A stretch of DNA of 64,000 nt from contig JBNKHI010000013.1 of NCBI GenBank assembly GCA_050290265.1, positions 9,218-73,217 of the forward strand, in the 5' to 3' direction. A program made the position numbers and the translations under genes. The notes under the pieces are model-generated. The model was not told the DNA's origin, made no database searches, and saw only the letters and a program-made list of their open reading frames with translations. This document shows, piece after piece, positions 17,629 through 27,170 of this stretch (position 1 is the stretch's first letter; the number at the start of each line of letters is the position of its first letter). This DNA comes from JBNKFV01 sp050290265. GTDB lineage: Bacteria; Pseudomonadota; Gammaproteobacteria; Pseudomonadales; Cellvibrionaceae.

Positions 17629-17849
17629 CGTACGGAACGATAAGGAATTTATACAATGGCTTAGCCTCAGATCTGTTCAGCTATTTCAACTGCCCAGCGT
17701 GGTATTCATTTTCGAGAACGGTGCGTCTGCCACCACCTCATCGTTACCTTGTGCTGTGTGGTTTCTTTTAAATTTTCCACGGCACGAAACTACGCCTACC
17801 TTGTTAAGATCTCAATTTAATTTGTGTCACCCAAGTAAATCATAGTCTT

Positions 17850-17887
17850 AACAAAAAACAGGAACCCTGAGGTTCCTGTTTTTTGTT
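17850..17887 (-). terminator. terminator after ppsA
   Basis: A perfect 17-bp stem (17850-17866 with 17871-17887) around a CTGA loop contains the core ACAGGAACC. It has A-rich and T-rich ends and lies 26 nt beyond the ppsA stop. Confidence 0.85.
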
Positions 17888-17913
17888 AAGCAGTTTTGGT
17901 GAATTCAGCAAAC

Positions 17914-20280
17914 TTACTGGTTTTCCGCCAGAAACATCCAGGTTTCCTGTACCGTATCCGGCGTCAGAGAAACACTGCTAATACCCTGTTCCATCAACCA
18001 ACGCGCCAAATCAGGATGATCGGACGGGCCCTGCCCGCAAATACCGACATACTTGCCTTGCTTGCGGCAGGCTTCAATCGCCATACTCAACATTTTCTTC
18101 ACAGCAGCATTGCGCTCATCGAATAAATGCGCAACGAGACCCGAATCGCGATCCAAACCTAAAGTCAGCTGCGTCATGTCGTTTGAGCCGATAGAGAATC
18201 CATCAAAATACTCTAAAAACTCTTCTGCCAGCACCGCATTCGACGGCAATTCGCACATCATAATAATTTTTAGGCCATCTTCCCCACGAACCAAGCCATT
18301 TTCAGCAAGAATTTCTGATACACGCTGGGCCTCACTGACCGTCCGCACAAACGGAATCATCAGCCAAACATTTTTCAGACCCAACTGCTCACGCACTTTG
18401 TGCATGGCTTTACATTCAAGGTCAAAACACGGACGGAAACTATCCGCGATATATCGCGAAGCGCCACGGAAACCAATCATTGGATTTTCTTCTTCCGGTT
18501 CGTACTGACGCCCCCCCACCAGATTCGCGTATTCGTTGGACTTAAAGTCTGACAAGCGCACAATCACTTTATTCGGGTAGAAAGAAGCAGCGATAGTGGC
18601 GACACCTTCAACAATTTTTTCTACATAAAAATCAACTGGAGACGCATAGCCAGCCGTCATACGATCGATAGTCGCTTTAGTGTCTGCATCCTGCTGGTCA
18701 TAGTTCATCAGCGCTTTCGGGTGAATACCAATTTCGCGGTTAATAATAAATTCCAAACGTGCAAGGCCTACGCCTTTATTGGGCAACTGAGCAAAACTCA
18801 TCGCACGATCAGGGTTAGCCACATTCATCATTACGTCGATATTCAATGCCGGCATTTCCGACACATCGCTGGTAATCACATCAAAGTCGAGAATACCGGC
18901 ATAGATATTACCCGTATCACCCTCGGCACAACTTACCGTTGCTTGCGCACCATTCTGCAAACGCAAAGTGGCATCACCACAGCCCACTACGGCGGGAATA
19001 CCCAGTTCGCGGGCAATAATCGCCGCGTGGCAAGTACGACCACCGCGATTGGTCACAATGGCAGAACAGCGCTTCATCACCGGCTCCCAGTCCGGGTCGG
19101 TCATATCGGTAACCAGTACATCGCCATTTTGCACCTGATCCATTTCTTCCAAACCCGACACAACACGCACGGTACCTGCACCAATTTTATGACCGATCGA
19201 TCGGCCCTCGGCCAATACTTCCGACTGACCTTTCAGAACATAACGTTCCATACTGGTGGCTGACATTTGACTGCGTACCGTTTCTGGTCGCGCCTGTAAA
19301 ATATAGAGTTTCTGATCGTCACCATCTTTACCCCATTCAATATCCATGGGGCGGCCGTAGTGCTTCTCAATAATCACGGCTTGCTTGGCCAGCGCTACCA
19401 CATCGGCATCCGTCAAAGAATATTGGCTTTGCTCAGCGTCATCCACCGCCACCACCTGCACGGATTTACCGGCACTGGCTTCGGCACCATAAACCATTTT
19501 TTCACGCTTACTGCCGAGCTTGCGGCGAATAACACTGTTATAGCCTTGCGCCAATGTGGGTTTGTGTACGTAGAACTCGTCTGGGTTTACCGCACCCTGT
19601 ACTACCATTTCACCCAAACCGTAGGATGAGGTAATAAAGACCATGTCGTTATGGCCAGATTCCGTATCCATGGTGAACATCACACCCGCGGCTCCGGTTT
19701 CACTGCGCACCATGCGCTGAATACCCGCAGACAAGGCCACTTCACGGTGATCAAAACCCTGATGTACACGGTAGGAAATGGCGCGATCGTTGAACAGTGA
19801 AGCAAAAACTTCTTTGACTGAGTGCAGAACATTTTCCACACCGCGAATATTCAGAAAGGTTTCCTGCTGACCAGCGAATGATGCATCGGGCAAGTCTTCT
19901 GCCGTCGCCGAAGAACGTACAGCAACGGAAATATCATCCAAATCACCACACAACGCTGTATAACCGTCGCGAATCGCCTGTTCTAAAGCGGGCGTAAAAG
20001 GTGTTTCGATAACCCACTCACGGATCTTTTTACCCGCTTCAGCTAATGCATTAACATCTTCAATATCTAACTCGTCCAGCAGATCGTGAATGCGCGCGTC
20101 AATTCCACTCTGGCTTAAGAAAGTTCGAAAAGCATCTGCCGTCGTAGCGAAACCAGTGGGTACAGACACCCCCAAATTGGCTAGGTTGCTGATCATTTCA
20201 CCCAGAGACGCATTTTTGCCGCCGACCTGTTCTACATCGTTCATACCTAGCTGTTCAAAAGGAAGAGTTTGTACTGTCAC
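17914..20280 (-). CDS. ppsA: phosphoenolpyruvate synthase
   Basis: The 788-aa cytosolic enzyme makes PEP from pyruvate and ATP for gluconeogenesis. In order it has an N-terminal ATP-grasp pyruvate-binding domain (GGKNASLGEM near residue 21), the swivelling phosphohistidine domain with H418 in GGRTCHAAIIARELG, and a C-terminal PEP/pyruvate TIM barrel with GSNDMTQLTLGLDRDSG and the catalytic cysteine in GICGQGPSDHP. The start at 20280 gives the expected N-terminus MTVQTLPFEQLG. The regulatory phosphorylase gene ppsR lies about 2.9 kb away on the opposite strand, separated by a TonB receptor gene. Confidence 0.96.
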   Translation of the reverse strand: MTVQTLPFEQLGMNDVEQVGGKNASLGEMISNLANLGVSVPTGFATTADAFRTFLSQSGIDARIHDLLDELDIEDVNALAEAGKKIREWVIETPFTPALEQAIRDGYTALCGDLDDISVAVRSSATAEDLPDASFAGQQETFLNIRGVENVLHSVKEVFASLFNDRAISYRVHQGFDHREVALSAGIQRMVRSETGAAGVMFTMDTESGHNDMVFITSSYGLGEMVVQGAVNPDEFYVHKPTLAQGYNSVIRRKLGSKREKMVYGAEASAGKSVQVVAVDDAEQSQYSLTDADVVALAKQAVIIEKHYGRPMDIEWGKDGDDQKLYILQARPETVRSQMSATSMERYVLKGQSEVLAEGRSIGHKIGAGTVRVVSGLEEMDQVQNGDVLVTDMTDPDWEPVMKRCSAIVTNRGGRTCHAAIIARELGIPAVVGCGDATLRLQNGAQATVSCAEGDTGNIYAGILDFDVITSDVSEMPALNIDVMMNVANPDRAMSFAQLPNKGVGLARLEFIINREIGIHPKALMNYDQQDADTKATIDRMTAGYASPVDFYVEKIVEGVATIAASFYPNKVIVRLSDFKSNEYANLVGGRQYEPEEENPMIGFRGASRYIADSFRPCFDLECKAMHKVREQLGLKNVWLMIPFVRTVSEAQRVSEILAENGLVRGEDGLKIIMMCELPSNAVLAEEFLEYFDGFSIGSNDMTQLTLGLDRDSGLVAHLFDERNAAVKKMLSMAIEACRKQGKYVGICGQGPSDHPDLARWLMEQGISSVSLTPDTVQETWMFLAENQ

Positions 20281-20774
20281 GTCGAATCCTCAAGTGGTTG
20301 TATCGATAAGGCCCGGATAATAATTCATTGCCACTAGCAATCAAAGGCTGCGCCAGCTAAACACGGCAATACTTAGCATTCATGGCACAAATAGAAACTC
20401 GGGTTAAGCTATATCCCGGTTAAAACCGTTGAATTTAATTACAGTTACACGAAAATTACCCTAAACCCCGCCTGACAGAGGCAGATTTATCACCCATAGT
20501 CAAAATTCAAGCTATAGTCATAGTCGATACTATAAATAAATCTGCGTCACCAAAAATCATTGCATTACAGGATGTAAATCATGCGAGTCCCGCCCTCTTC
20601 GCGCTACACTTTTAATTGACCGACATAAATGCCTGAACTAGACTAGCAGCGGGAAAGTGGATCCAAAAAAATAAAAAAAGATCAATAAACGATCAAAAAA
20701 CCCATGGAAAAGACTATCCTGCTGTACCTATGAATCCAATATCTAACTATAATATAGAATCAAGGAACGCCAAG
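20281..20774. other. divergent ppsA / TonB-receptor intergenic region
   Basis: About 490 nt without a gene. It must hold both divergent promoters. The main structure seen is a long interrupted inverted repeat at 20481-20545 (listed separately). The 45 nt before the receptor start are A-rich, including AAAAAAATAAAAAAAGATC-like runs near 20668. Confidence 0.4.
20481..20545. repeat. interrupted inverted repeat upstream of the TonB receptor
   Basis: Outer arms GCAGATTTAT (20481-20490) and ATAAATCTGC (20536-20545) are exact reverse complements. Inner arms ATAGT (20496-20500) and ACTAT (20529-20533) extend the pairing. The sequence ATAGTC occurs three times inside. It could be an operator for a dimeric regulator or fold in an untranslated leader. 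Confidence 0.5.
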
Positions 20775-22997
20775 ATGAAAAGAAATAGCCTAAAACCCAT
20801 TATCGCCTCTATAGCCGCAACAGCGCTCGCACCGATGCTGAGCTCTGCTGCAGAACTGGAAGAAGTGGTCGTCACCGCACAGAAGCGCGAACAAAGCCTC
20901 CAGGATGTCAGTGCCGCTGTAACTGCTTTTGGCGGCCAGCAATTGACTGAGTCACAAATCAATAATATTGAAGATCTGCAAGTCATGCTGCCCGGTCTAA
21001 CCTTTGGTAATGATTTTAACTTCGCCAAAATTTTTGTGCGTGGCGTCGGCATGAGCAGTTCATTTGCTGGCATCGACCCCTCTGTTGCGCTGCACGTAGA
21101 CGGCGCTGTTATTTCGCAAGCTGCGGCCCAGTTCACCTCACTCTATGATTTAGAGCGTGTAGAAGTATTGCGCGGTCCACAGGGTACTCTTTATGGTCGA
21201 AATGCAACCGGCGGCTCCATTAATTTGATTACGGCCAAACCTACCGAAGAATTTGAAGGCTACACCAATGTTACCGTGGGCGGACCTGACCTAAACTACA
21301 TTGGCGAGGGCGCTATCAGTGGCCCATTAACAGAAAAGGTTCTGGGTCGTATAGCTGCACGCGTGCAAAAACGTGAAGGGTTTGGCATCCATACTGGCAC
21401 AGGCAAAGATATTGATGACGCAGACAAACAAGGGGTTCGTGGCCAACTGCACTTCTTGATTAGTGACAAAGCTGACAACCTGCTAGCTGCCGAATACTAC
21501 GAAGAAGATGAGAATTCACGGGCAGTGAAGTTTATTCGAGCGTCTTTTCCAGATACTACCAACCCGGGATTACAGGCAATAGGTTTACCTGACGTATATC
21601 CAAACTCCCGTAACGCTGGCGGTGACTTTGTTCCTACCGCAAAGCTGGATACCACTTCTGTTACAAACACACTAAATATTGACGTCAGTGAGTTGTTAAG
21701 TATCAAATCCATCACTAACTGGCGCGAATTTTCTAATGAGTTGCTTCAAGATTTCGATGTATCTGACACGGTTAATGGCACCCTGCCACCTTCACCCACG
21801 TCAACGACTCAGCTGCAAACGATCGATACAGAGCAAGTATCTGAAGAAGTTCAGTTCATTTTTAATGCTGACAACTGGCGCGGCGTGGCAGGTCTGTACT
21901 ATTTTGACGAGTCGATAGACAGTGGCGTCATTATCGGTCGGGATCCCATTAATGCCCAAGACAAAGCACGCGTTTATGTTTTAGCCAATATGGACGTATC
22001 CGCTTACGCCGCGTTTGGTAACATGACTTATGACCTCACTGACCAATTTGCCATCAAACTGGGGGCTCGCTACTCGCATGAGAAGCGGGAAGTTGAAAAC
22101 CTCTTCGGTGTAGCACCACCACCAGCACCTGCAGCAATCTTTGATCCAGTCAAAAACACCAGTAAAACCTATTCGGATTTCACACCAGAAATTGGCGTAG
22201 AATACCGAACTGAGGGCGATACCCTATTCTTCGCCACTTATTCAGAAGGTTTTAAAAGCGGTACAGCCAACCTTGGGGAAAGAAGCCCTTCTCTTGTCGA
22301 CCCAGAAACTATCGACAACCTGGAAATCGGTATGAAAGGCCAGTTTCTCGACAACTCACTTCAACTCAACATCGCAGCATTTATCTACAAAGTAGATGAC
22401 GCGCAGTTTGACAGAACCTTCCCAATCCCGGTGCCTCCATTCTTTTCAGCGAAATTAGAAAACGCTGCGAAAACTGACGGTAAAGGTATTGAGATTGAAA
22501 CCAAGTGGGCAGCCACAGATCGCTTAACACTGGATATGAACGCAACGTTTTACGATATTAAATTCGATGAATTCGAGTCTCTAGACCCACTCAACGAAGA
22601 TCTATTTGGTGCAGCTAGTGGCAGCGTTTCAACCACAAGCCTCGACGGCAACACGCCTCGTAACACACCCGAATGGACCTACAATGTGCATGCGGCTTAC
22701 GACTTACCCTTGGAAACGGGTGCAACTCTGACTTTCGCTGGCAACTACGCTAGAAAAGGTGAACAGTTCTATACCGAGTTTAACAATCCAGTCATGGGCA
22801 CAGGTGCCTACGGAATCTTGGATGCGAACGTGCTCTACACCTCTGCTGACGAACGCACGACTGTAAACTTCTGGGGTAAGAACCTGACTGACGAAATGGT
22901 ATTGTCTGGCGCCTTTGCTATCTCCACTAGCCGCACGATAACCGGGACTTACCTGCCGCCACGTCAATACGGTGTAACCGTAGGCTATAAGTTCTAA
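20775..22997 (+). CDS. TonB-dependent outer-membrane receptor
   Basis: The 740-aa protein has a signal peptide (cleaved near residue 26), a TonB box EEVVVTAQ right after it, a plug domain (about 45-155, with RVEVLRGPQGTLYGRNATGG), and a 22-strand-type barrel ending in a C-terminal phenylalanine (GVTVGYKF). It takes up a large substrate across the outer membrane using TonB energy. The substrate cannot be read from sequence; this subgroup is abundant in marine gammaproteobacteria and is not limited to siderophores. ATG at 20775 is chosen because AAGGA lies 9 nt upstream; the more upstream ATG at 20730 would add 15 residues before the signal peptide. A strong terminator follows. Confidence 0.93.
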   Translation: MKRNSLKPIIASIAATALAPMLSSAAELEEVVVTAQKREQSLQDVSAAVTAFGGQQLTESQINNIEDLQVMLPGLTFGNDFNFAKIFVRGVGMSSSFAGIDPSVALHVDGAVISQAAAQFTSLYDLERVEVLRGPQGTLYGRNATGGSINLITAKPTEEFEGYTNVTVGGPDLNYIGEGAISGPLTEKVLGRIAARVQKREGFGIHTGTGKDIDDADKQGVRGQLHFLISDKADNLLAAEYYEEDENSRAVKFIRASFPDTTNPGLQAIGLPDVYPNSRNAGGDFVPTAKLDTTSVTNTLNIDVSELLSIKSITNWREFSNELLQDFDVSDTVNGTLPPSPTSTTQLQTIDTEQVSEEVQFIFNADNWRGVAGLYYFDESIDSGVIIGRDPINAQDKARVYVLANMDVSAYAAFGNMTYDLTDQFAIKLGARYSHEKREVENLFGVAPPPAPAAIFDPVKNTSKTYSDFTPEIGVEYRTEGDTLFFATYSEGFKSGTANLGERSPSLVDPETIDNLEIGMKGQFLDNSLQLNIAAFIYKVDDAQFDRTFPIPVPPFFSAKLENAAKTDGKGIEIETKWAATDRLTLDMNATFYDIKFDEFESLDPLNEDLFGAASGSVSTTSLDGNTPRNTPEWTYNVHAAYDLPLETGATLTFAGNYARKGEQFYTEFNNPVMGTGAYGILDANVLYTSADERTTVNFWGKNLTDEMVLSGAFAISTSRTITGTYLPPRQYGVTVGYKF

Positions 22998-23029
22998 ATC
23001 AGGCTAAGGCTGAAAATAGTTCTACACTA

Positions 23030-23059
23030 AAAACACCGCCTTTTGGCGGTGTTTTTTTT
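23030..23059 (+). terminator. intrinsic terminator after the TonB receptor
   Basis: A perfect 11-bp stem AAAACACCGCC/GGCGGTGTTTT with a TTTT loop is followed by further Ts. It is a textbook rho-independent terminator 32 nt after the stop. Confidence 0.92.
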
Positions 23060-23167
23060 CTTCAACAGAATCATAATCACAGATTAATTTTAGCCCCCTG
23101 GTTGTTGCCAGCCCCCATTCATTGCCATAATGGCTCAAACAATAGTAGCCCTATGGAACCGATACTC

Positions 23168-23995
23168 ATGCCTCTACGCTATGCATTTTATATTTCTGAC
23201 AGTACCGGCATCACCTCAGAGACGCTTGGCAATGCCCTGCTCCCGTTATTTAAAACCACTGAATTTCGCAAAGTGTTTTTACCCTACACCGACACACTGG
23301 AAAAGGCAGAAAAAGCTGTTGCGCAAATTAATCAGGCAGCAGCAGAAACCGGTGAACGACCGCTTATTTTTGACACGATTATGAACCTGGAGATTAGAAC
23401 AAAAATTGCCAGTTCCAGTGGGTTTCTGGTTGATATTATTGGTACATTCCTACCTTCGTTGGAAAAAGAACTCGGCGCTGCGTCTTCCTACCAAACCGGT
23501 CAATCACACGACAACCCAAGTGAAGATCGCGCATTACAGCGCATGAATGCAGTAAACTATGCACTGGATACTGACGACGGGGTACACCCCACGTATTACG
23601 AAGAAGCCGATGTTATCCTCATTGGTGTTTCGCGCAGTGCAAAAACACCCACCTGTCTTTACATCGCCATGCAATATGGAATCATGGCGGCAAACTGGCC
23701 GTTAACAGAAGAAGACTTAAATAAAGGCGTATTGCCACAAAAACTGCTGCAATATAAGGAAAAATTGTTTGGACTGACGATTGCCCCTAATCGCCTTGCG
23801 AAAATTCGCCAGGAACGCCGTGCAGATTCACGCTATGCAAGCCTAAAACAATGCGAATGGGAAATAAGAGAAACGGAATTCCTTTACCGCAAATGGGGCA
23901 TACCTTGCATTGATACAACCGCAATTTCTGTCGAAGAAATTTCTACACATATCATTATGGAAAAGAACCTCAATCGCCGTGTCCAAAAATGTTAA
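23168..23995 (+). CDS. ppsR: PEP synthase regulatory kinase/pyrophosphorylase
   Basis: The 275-aa DUF299 protein inactivates PpsA by ADP-dependent phosphorylation and reactivates it by phosphate-dependent dephosphorylation. It begins MPLRYAFYISDSTGITSETLG, the family start, and carries the P-loop GVSRSAKTP (residues 153-161). ATG 23168 matches the E. coli length (277 aa); ATG 23153 five codons upstream is an alternative. Its target gene ppsA is on the opposite strand across the TonB receptor gene; in related bacteria the two are usually immediate divergent neighbours. An M17 aminopeptidase follows 55 nt later. Confidence 0.93.
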   Translation: MPLRYAFYISDSTGITSETLGNALLPLFKTTEFRKVFLPYTDTLEKAEKAVAQINQAAAETGERPLIFDTIMNLEIRTKIASSSGFLVDIIGTFLPSLEKELGAASSYQTGQSHDNPSEDRALQRMNAVNYALDTDDGVHPTYYEEADVILIGVSRSAKTPTCLYIAMQYGIMAANWPLTEEDLNKGVLPQKLLQYKEKLFGLTIAPNRLAKIRQERRADSRYASLKQCEWEIRETEFLYRKWGIPCIDTTAISVEEISTHIIMEKNLNRRVQKC

Positions 23996-24050
23996 ATCAT
24001 TGGCAACACTCACTTAATGTTACCGCTCAAATCACAAGGTTAATCAATTT

Positions 24051-25415
24051 ATGACAGATGTAATTTTGTCCGGCCAAGAAGGAACACCACTTTTTGTTAT
24101 TGAGAAAGACAGCTACAACAGCTGGCTAGATCAGCAATCAGACAATATTCAAGCCTGGCTTAGCGACACACAGTACAAAGGTGAGGGCCTATCTTTATTA
24201 CCTGGCAACAACGGTAAAATTGAAGCAGTGTTATATAGCACAAGCAAAATTAACGATCCGTTTATTTGTGGCGACTTGCCGACACAGTTACCCGCGGGGC
24301 AATACAAACTCCAAGAAGCAGATAAAGCACTTACTGAACGTATTGCTTTTAGCTGGGGGGTCGGCAGCTATCGTTTTACCCGCTACAAAAATGATGAACG
24401 CAAATTGGCCCAACTTGTCGTTAACGAAGCAGAGCTAGCGGAAAAATCCAATAGCACGGTCGCTGCTATTGCTTTAGTACGGGATCTCGTCAACACCCCC
24501 GCTGCGGATATGATGCCGCAACATTTAGCAAACGTCACTGAAGCCCTCGGCCAGCAATTTGGTGCACAAGTAACACAAATCATTGGCGACGAACTGCTTG
24601 CGGAAAACTACCCGACGGTACACATGGTCGGGCGGGCTAGTGAACACGCCCCACGGTTAATAGATTTATCATGGGGCAACGAAAATCATCCTAAAGTGAC
24701 CTTAGTCGGCAAAGGCGTATGTTTTGACAGTGGTGGTTTAGATATCAAACCATCTGCGGGTATGCGTTATATGAAAAAAGACATGGGCGGTGCCGCCCAC
24801 GTTTTGGGTTTAGCGCGCTTAATTATGAGCAATGAACTACCGGTGCGTTTGCGTGTGTTGATTCCCGCAGTTGAAAATGCAGTGTCCGGAAACAGTTTTA
24901 GACCCGGAGACGTCATTAAAACACGCAAAGGACTCACTGTAGAAATAGACAATACCGACGCTGAGGGACGCTTAGTGCTTTGCGATGCATTAGCCGAAGC
25001 ACAAGCAGATAACCCCGAACTAATTATTGATTTCGCAACGCTGACTGGCGCGGCCAGAGTCGCAGTAGGCACTGAACTACCTGCATTCTTCTGCAACAAC
25101 CCGGATTTTTCAGCAGAATTAAAAAGTGGAGGTGTTAACAGTGGCGACTTGGTGTGGGAATTGCCACTGCACGAGCCATACAGGGACATGATTAAAAGTG
25201 ATATTGCTGACTTAATGAATTGTGCAGCAAGCCCATTTGGTGGCGCCATTACCGCAGCGCTCTATTTACAGGCGTTTGTAGAGCCAACAACCACTTGGGC
25301 ACACTTTGATATTATGGCCTGGAATAACCGCAAATTACCGGGTCGCCCGATTGGCGGGGAAACATTTGGGGTACGCGCCGTATTTGACACATTAAAAAGC
25401 CGCTACACGGGTTAG
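24051..25415 (+). CDS. M17 leucyl aminopeptidase family protein
   Basis: The 454-aa protein has the catalytic C-terminal domain of cytosol aminopeptidases: GKGVCFDSGGLDIKPS (metal-binding K221 and D226), and the signature NTDAEGRL (301-308) with D303 and E305. The N-terminal 150 residues differ from PepA and resemble the group of shorter M17 enzymes. It probably releases N-terminal residues from small peptides in the cytosol, using two divalent metals. It is on the same strand as ppsR with a 55-nt gap and ends before a bidirectional hairpin. It is not called pepA because the length and N-domain differ. Confidence 0.9.
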   Translation: MTDVILSGQEGTPLFVIEKDSYNSWLDQQSDNIQAWLSDTQYKGEGLSLLPGNNGKIEAVLYSTSKINDPFICGDLPTQLPAGQYKLQEADKALTERIAFSWGVGSYRFTRYKNDERKLAQLVVNEAELAEKSNSTVAAIALVRDLVNTPAADMMPQHLANVTEALGQQFGAQVTQIIGDELLAENYPTVHMVGRASEHAPRLIDLSWGNENHPKVTLVGKGVCFDSGGLDIKPSAGMRYMKKDMGGAAHVLGLARLIMSNELPVRLRVLIPAVENAVSGNSFRPGDVIKTRKGLTVEIDNTDAEGRLVLCDALAEAQADNPELIIDFATLTGAARVAVGTELPAFFCNNPDFSAELKSGGVNSGDLVWELPLHEPYRDMIKSDIADLMNCAASPFGGAITAALYLQAFVEPTTTWAHFDIMAWNNRKLPGRPIGGETFGVRAVFDTLKSRYTG

Positions 25416-25476
25416 GTTTTAGCAAAATGATTAGCGCTATACACTAATCAAATCGACAACTACAGCCCTTACAAAA

Positions 25477-25502
25477 AAGGGGCGCTTAGCGCCCCTTCCT
25501 TC
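25477..25502. terminator. terminator between the aminopeptidase and the charged secreted protein genes
   Basis: The perfect inverted repeat AAGGGGCGC-TTA-GCGCCCCTT (25477-25497) has an A-run before and a T-rich end after it. It lies between two convergent genes and can serve both. Confidence 0.8.
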
Positions 25503-25542
25503 AAACCTGACAATCTCATTGAAACGTTATGAGAATGTATTA

Positions 25543-25980
25543 TTAGTCCCAGAAACGCCACCATTTCTTGCTGGTCTCGCGAGACTCTTGTCCCTTTTCA
25601 CTGCCCTTACCCAGTTCCTTTTGTTCTTGCTCAGACTTCATCTCGCGCTGTTTTTCCATCGCAGATTCTTTGCCTTCGCCTAAATGCTCTTCCATTTTTT
25701 CATGAGACTTGGACATTTCCTTCTCATGCTTCTCCATTTTTTCTTTAGTTTTAGCTTTGTCCTTATATTTTTCTTGATCCATATCATCCATTCGGTCGTT
25801 TGGATCACCTTTCGCCGTCATAGCGTCTTTATGCATCATCTTTTGTTCGTCGCTTGGCTTACCTTTTCCAGTCCATTCAGGTTTGTCGGCGAGCGTTCCC
25901 GTCGAACCACCCAATAACAACGCGACAGTTAAGGTTGCAGTAGCCGTCTTCAGCGTATTTATTGCTAATTTAGTCTTCAT
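25543..25980 (-). CDS. secreted, highly charged protein of unknown function
   Basis: I do not recognise this 145-aa protein. ATG at 25980 is preferred because GAGAGC precedes it and a signal peptide follows directly (ending near LLLGGSTGTLA); an upstream in-frame ATG would add 17 residues. The mature part is almost entirely charged or polar: Lys, Glu, Met, Asp and Ser in long helix-forming runs (KDKAKTKEKMEKHEKEM), with no cysteine. It ends in the aromatic, basic tail KKWWRFWD. An extended or coiled periplasmic protein is likely. The rhodanese gene lies upstream on the same strand, 81 nt away. Confidence 0.7.
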   Translation of the reverse strand: MKTKLAINTLKTATATLTVALLLGGSTGTLADKPEWTGKGKPSDEQKMMHKDAMTAKGDPNDRMDDMDQEKYKDKAKTKEKMEKHEKEMSKSHEKMEEHLGEGKESAMEKQREMKSEQEQKELGKGSEKGQESRETSKKWWRFWD

Positions 25981-26061
25981 AATTGCTCTCTTTGTTAAAT
26001 AAACCCATTGAATTTTTGCCCGTAAACGCACTAGGGCAAATTTAGCCCAACCACATTCTAG

Positions 26062-26868
26062 TTATGGACCGACAGGTAAATTCTCACCACTCCACTCAGA
26101 CATCGATCCATCATACACTCGGACATTTTCGTGACCAGCCAGTAAGCATCCTACCGCATTTGCCGTTGCTGCTATACCACCGCCGCAGTAACAAATCACC
26201 TCTTGCTTATTCAAATGGTCTGACAACGCAGAGGCTATATTATCACACGATAAATACCCCTCTCCGGCTTTCAATATAGCCGTAATCGATGAGTGACTGG
26301 AACCTTTGATATGCTCTTTGGAATAAGCCTCGTAAGGCAAGCTGTTAAGTGTGCAAACTTCACCGCGATCTATAGCAGCTTTTACATCATGTTTACCCGC
26401 AAACATGGCCTTACGTGGCTTAAGCGTAAAACGTGCTGGAGTATAGCTTACTTCGCCTTGCTCTAATTCCCCACCTGCGGCCTGCCAAGCTGCTAAACCA
26501 CCATTAAGAACGCGAACATTACTCAGCCCCGCATAACGCAGCACCCACCAAGCTCTAGTAGCCCAAGGTATTCCCGCAGCTGAATAAACAACCACAGCGC
26601 TTGTATTATCAATACCTACACGGCCGATTTGCTCTTCTAATAACTCATCGTCTAACAGGGTGAACGGGTATTTACTCTTTTTATCTGAAAATAACTGGTG
26701 ATCCCAAAAACCTGCAGACGGGATATGGCCCAATAAATATTGGTCATAGGCTGTCGGCTCACTATCAGGCCGCCCCATAAAATACGTTGCATCAAAAATC
26801 TTTAATTTGGGATCCCCAATACTACTCAATAATTCCGAAGGTTCTACCAGGATATCGCTTCTTTTCAT
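26062..26868 (-). CDS. two-domain rhodanese-type sulfurtransferase
   Basis: The 268-aa cytosolic protein has two rhodanese folds. The N-terminal one is non-catalytic but keeps GHIPSAGFWDH, and the C-terminal one has the active cysteine C228 in CYCGGGIAATA. The loop CGGGIA is closer to 3-mercaptopyruvate sulfurtransferase (CG[ST]GVT) than to classical thiosulfate rhodanese (CRKGVT), so the donor is uncertain. An excellent GGAGGG ribosome-binding site precedes ATG at 26868. The upstream gap to the flavoprotein gene (divergent) is 302 nt. Confidence 0.88.
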   Translation of the reverse strand: MKRSDILVEPSELLSSIGDPKLKIFDATYFMGRPDSEPTAYDQYLLGHIPSAGFWDHQLFSDKKSKYPFTLLDDELLEEQIGRVGIDNTSAVVVYSAAGIPWATRAWWVLRYAGLSNVRVLNGGLAAWQAAGGELEQGEVSYTPARFTLKPRKAMFAGKHDVKAAIDRGEVCTLNSLPYEAYSKEHIKGSSHSSITAILKAGEGYLSCDNIASALSDHLNKQEVICYCGGGIAATANAVGCLLAGHENVRVYDGSMSEWSGENLPVGP

Positions 26869-27170
26869 ATTCCCTCCAAGCCATTGATTGATGGTAAGTA
26901 TAACAGTGACGTTAACTCTGCACTCAGCATAGCCTATTAGTTCTTTTAAAACTTAAGACACATCAATCAACCAGAAGATTTAGGGCGCGCTTTAACCAGA
27001 TACCAGCCGTTAACTTATTTTCAGCTGAGCCTCGCAGGTTAGAGTTCAAGCCAAATAGACGTCCTCGGAGGGTCTGAAATGGGGTAAACTAGCCGGTTAC
27101 GCCAGCTCAGTGAACTAGCTGACATTTATGGAACATTACCCTTCGCTCTTAATGATACGCGTTTAACTCG
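26869..27170. other. divergent intergenic region, nothing recognised
   Basis: This 302-nt gap lies between the sulfurtransferase and flavoprotein genes, which point away from each other, so it should contain two promoters. I see no clear promoter consensus, open frame, repeat or hairpin with a T-tract. Confidence 0.4.

Larger units (their letters stand above)
17422..17913. other. katG-ppsA intergenic region
   Basis: This 492-nt stretch holds the katG promoter at its left end, an isolated hairpin at 17599-17628 and the ppsA terminator at 17850-17887. Between them (about 17640-17845) no open frame resembles a gene. ATAG and CTAT half-sites near 17492-17530 recall OxyR boxes, but the spacing is wrong. 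Confidence 0.5.

Noticed and set aside
18721..19263. 180-codon plus-strand ORF rich in His and Thr
   Set aside because: It is antisense to ppsA, whose domains are intact.
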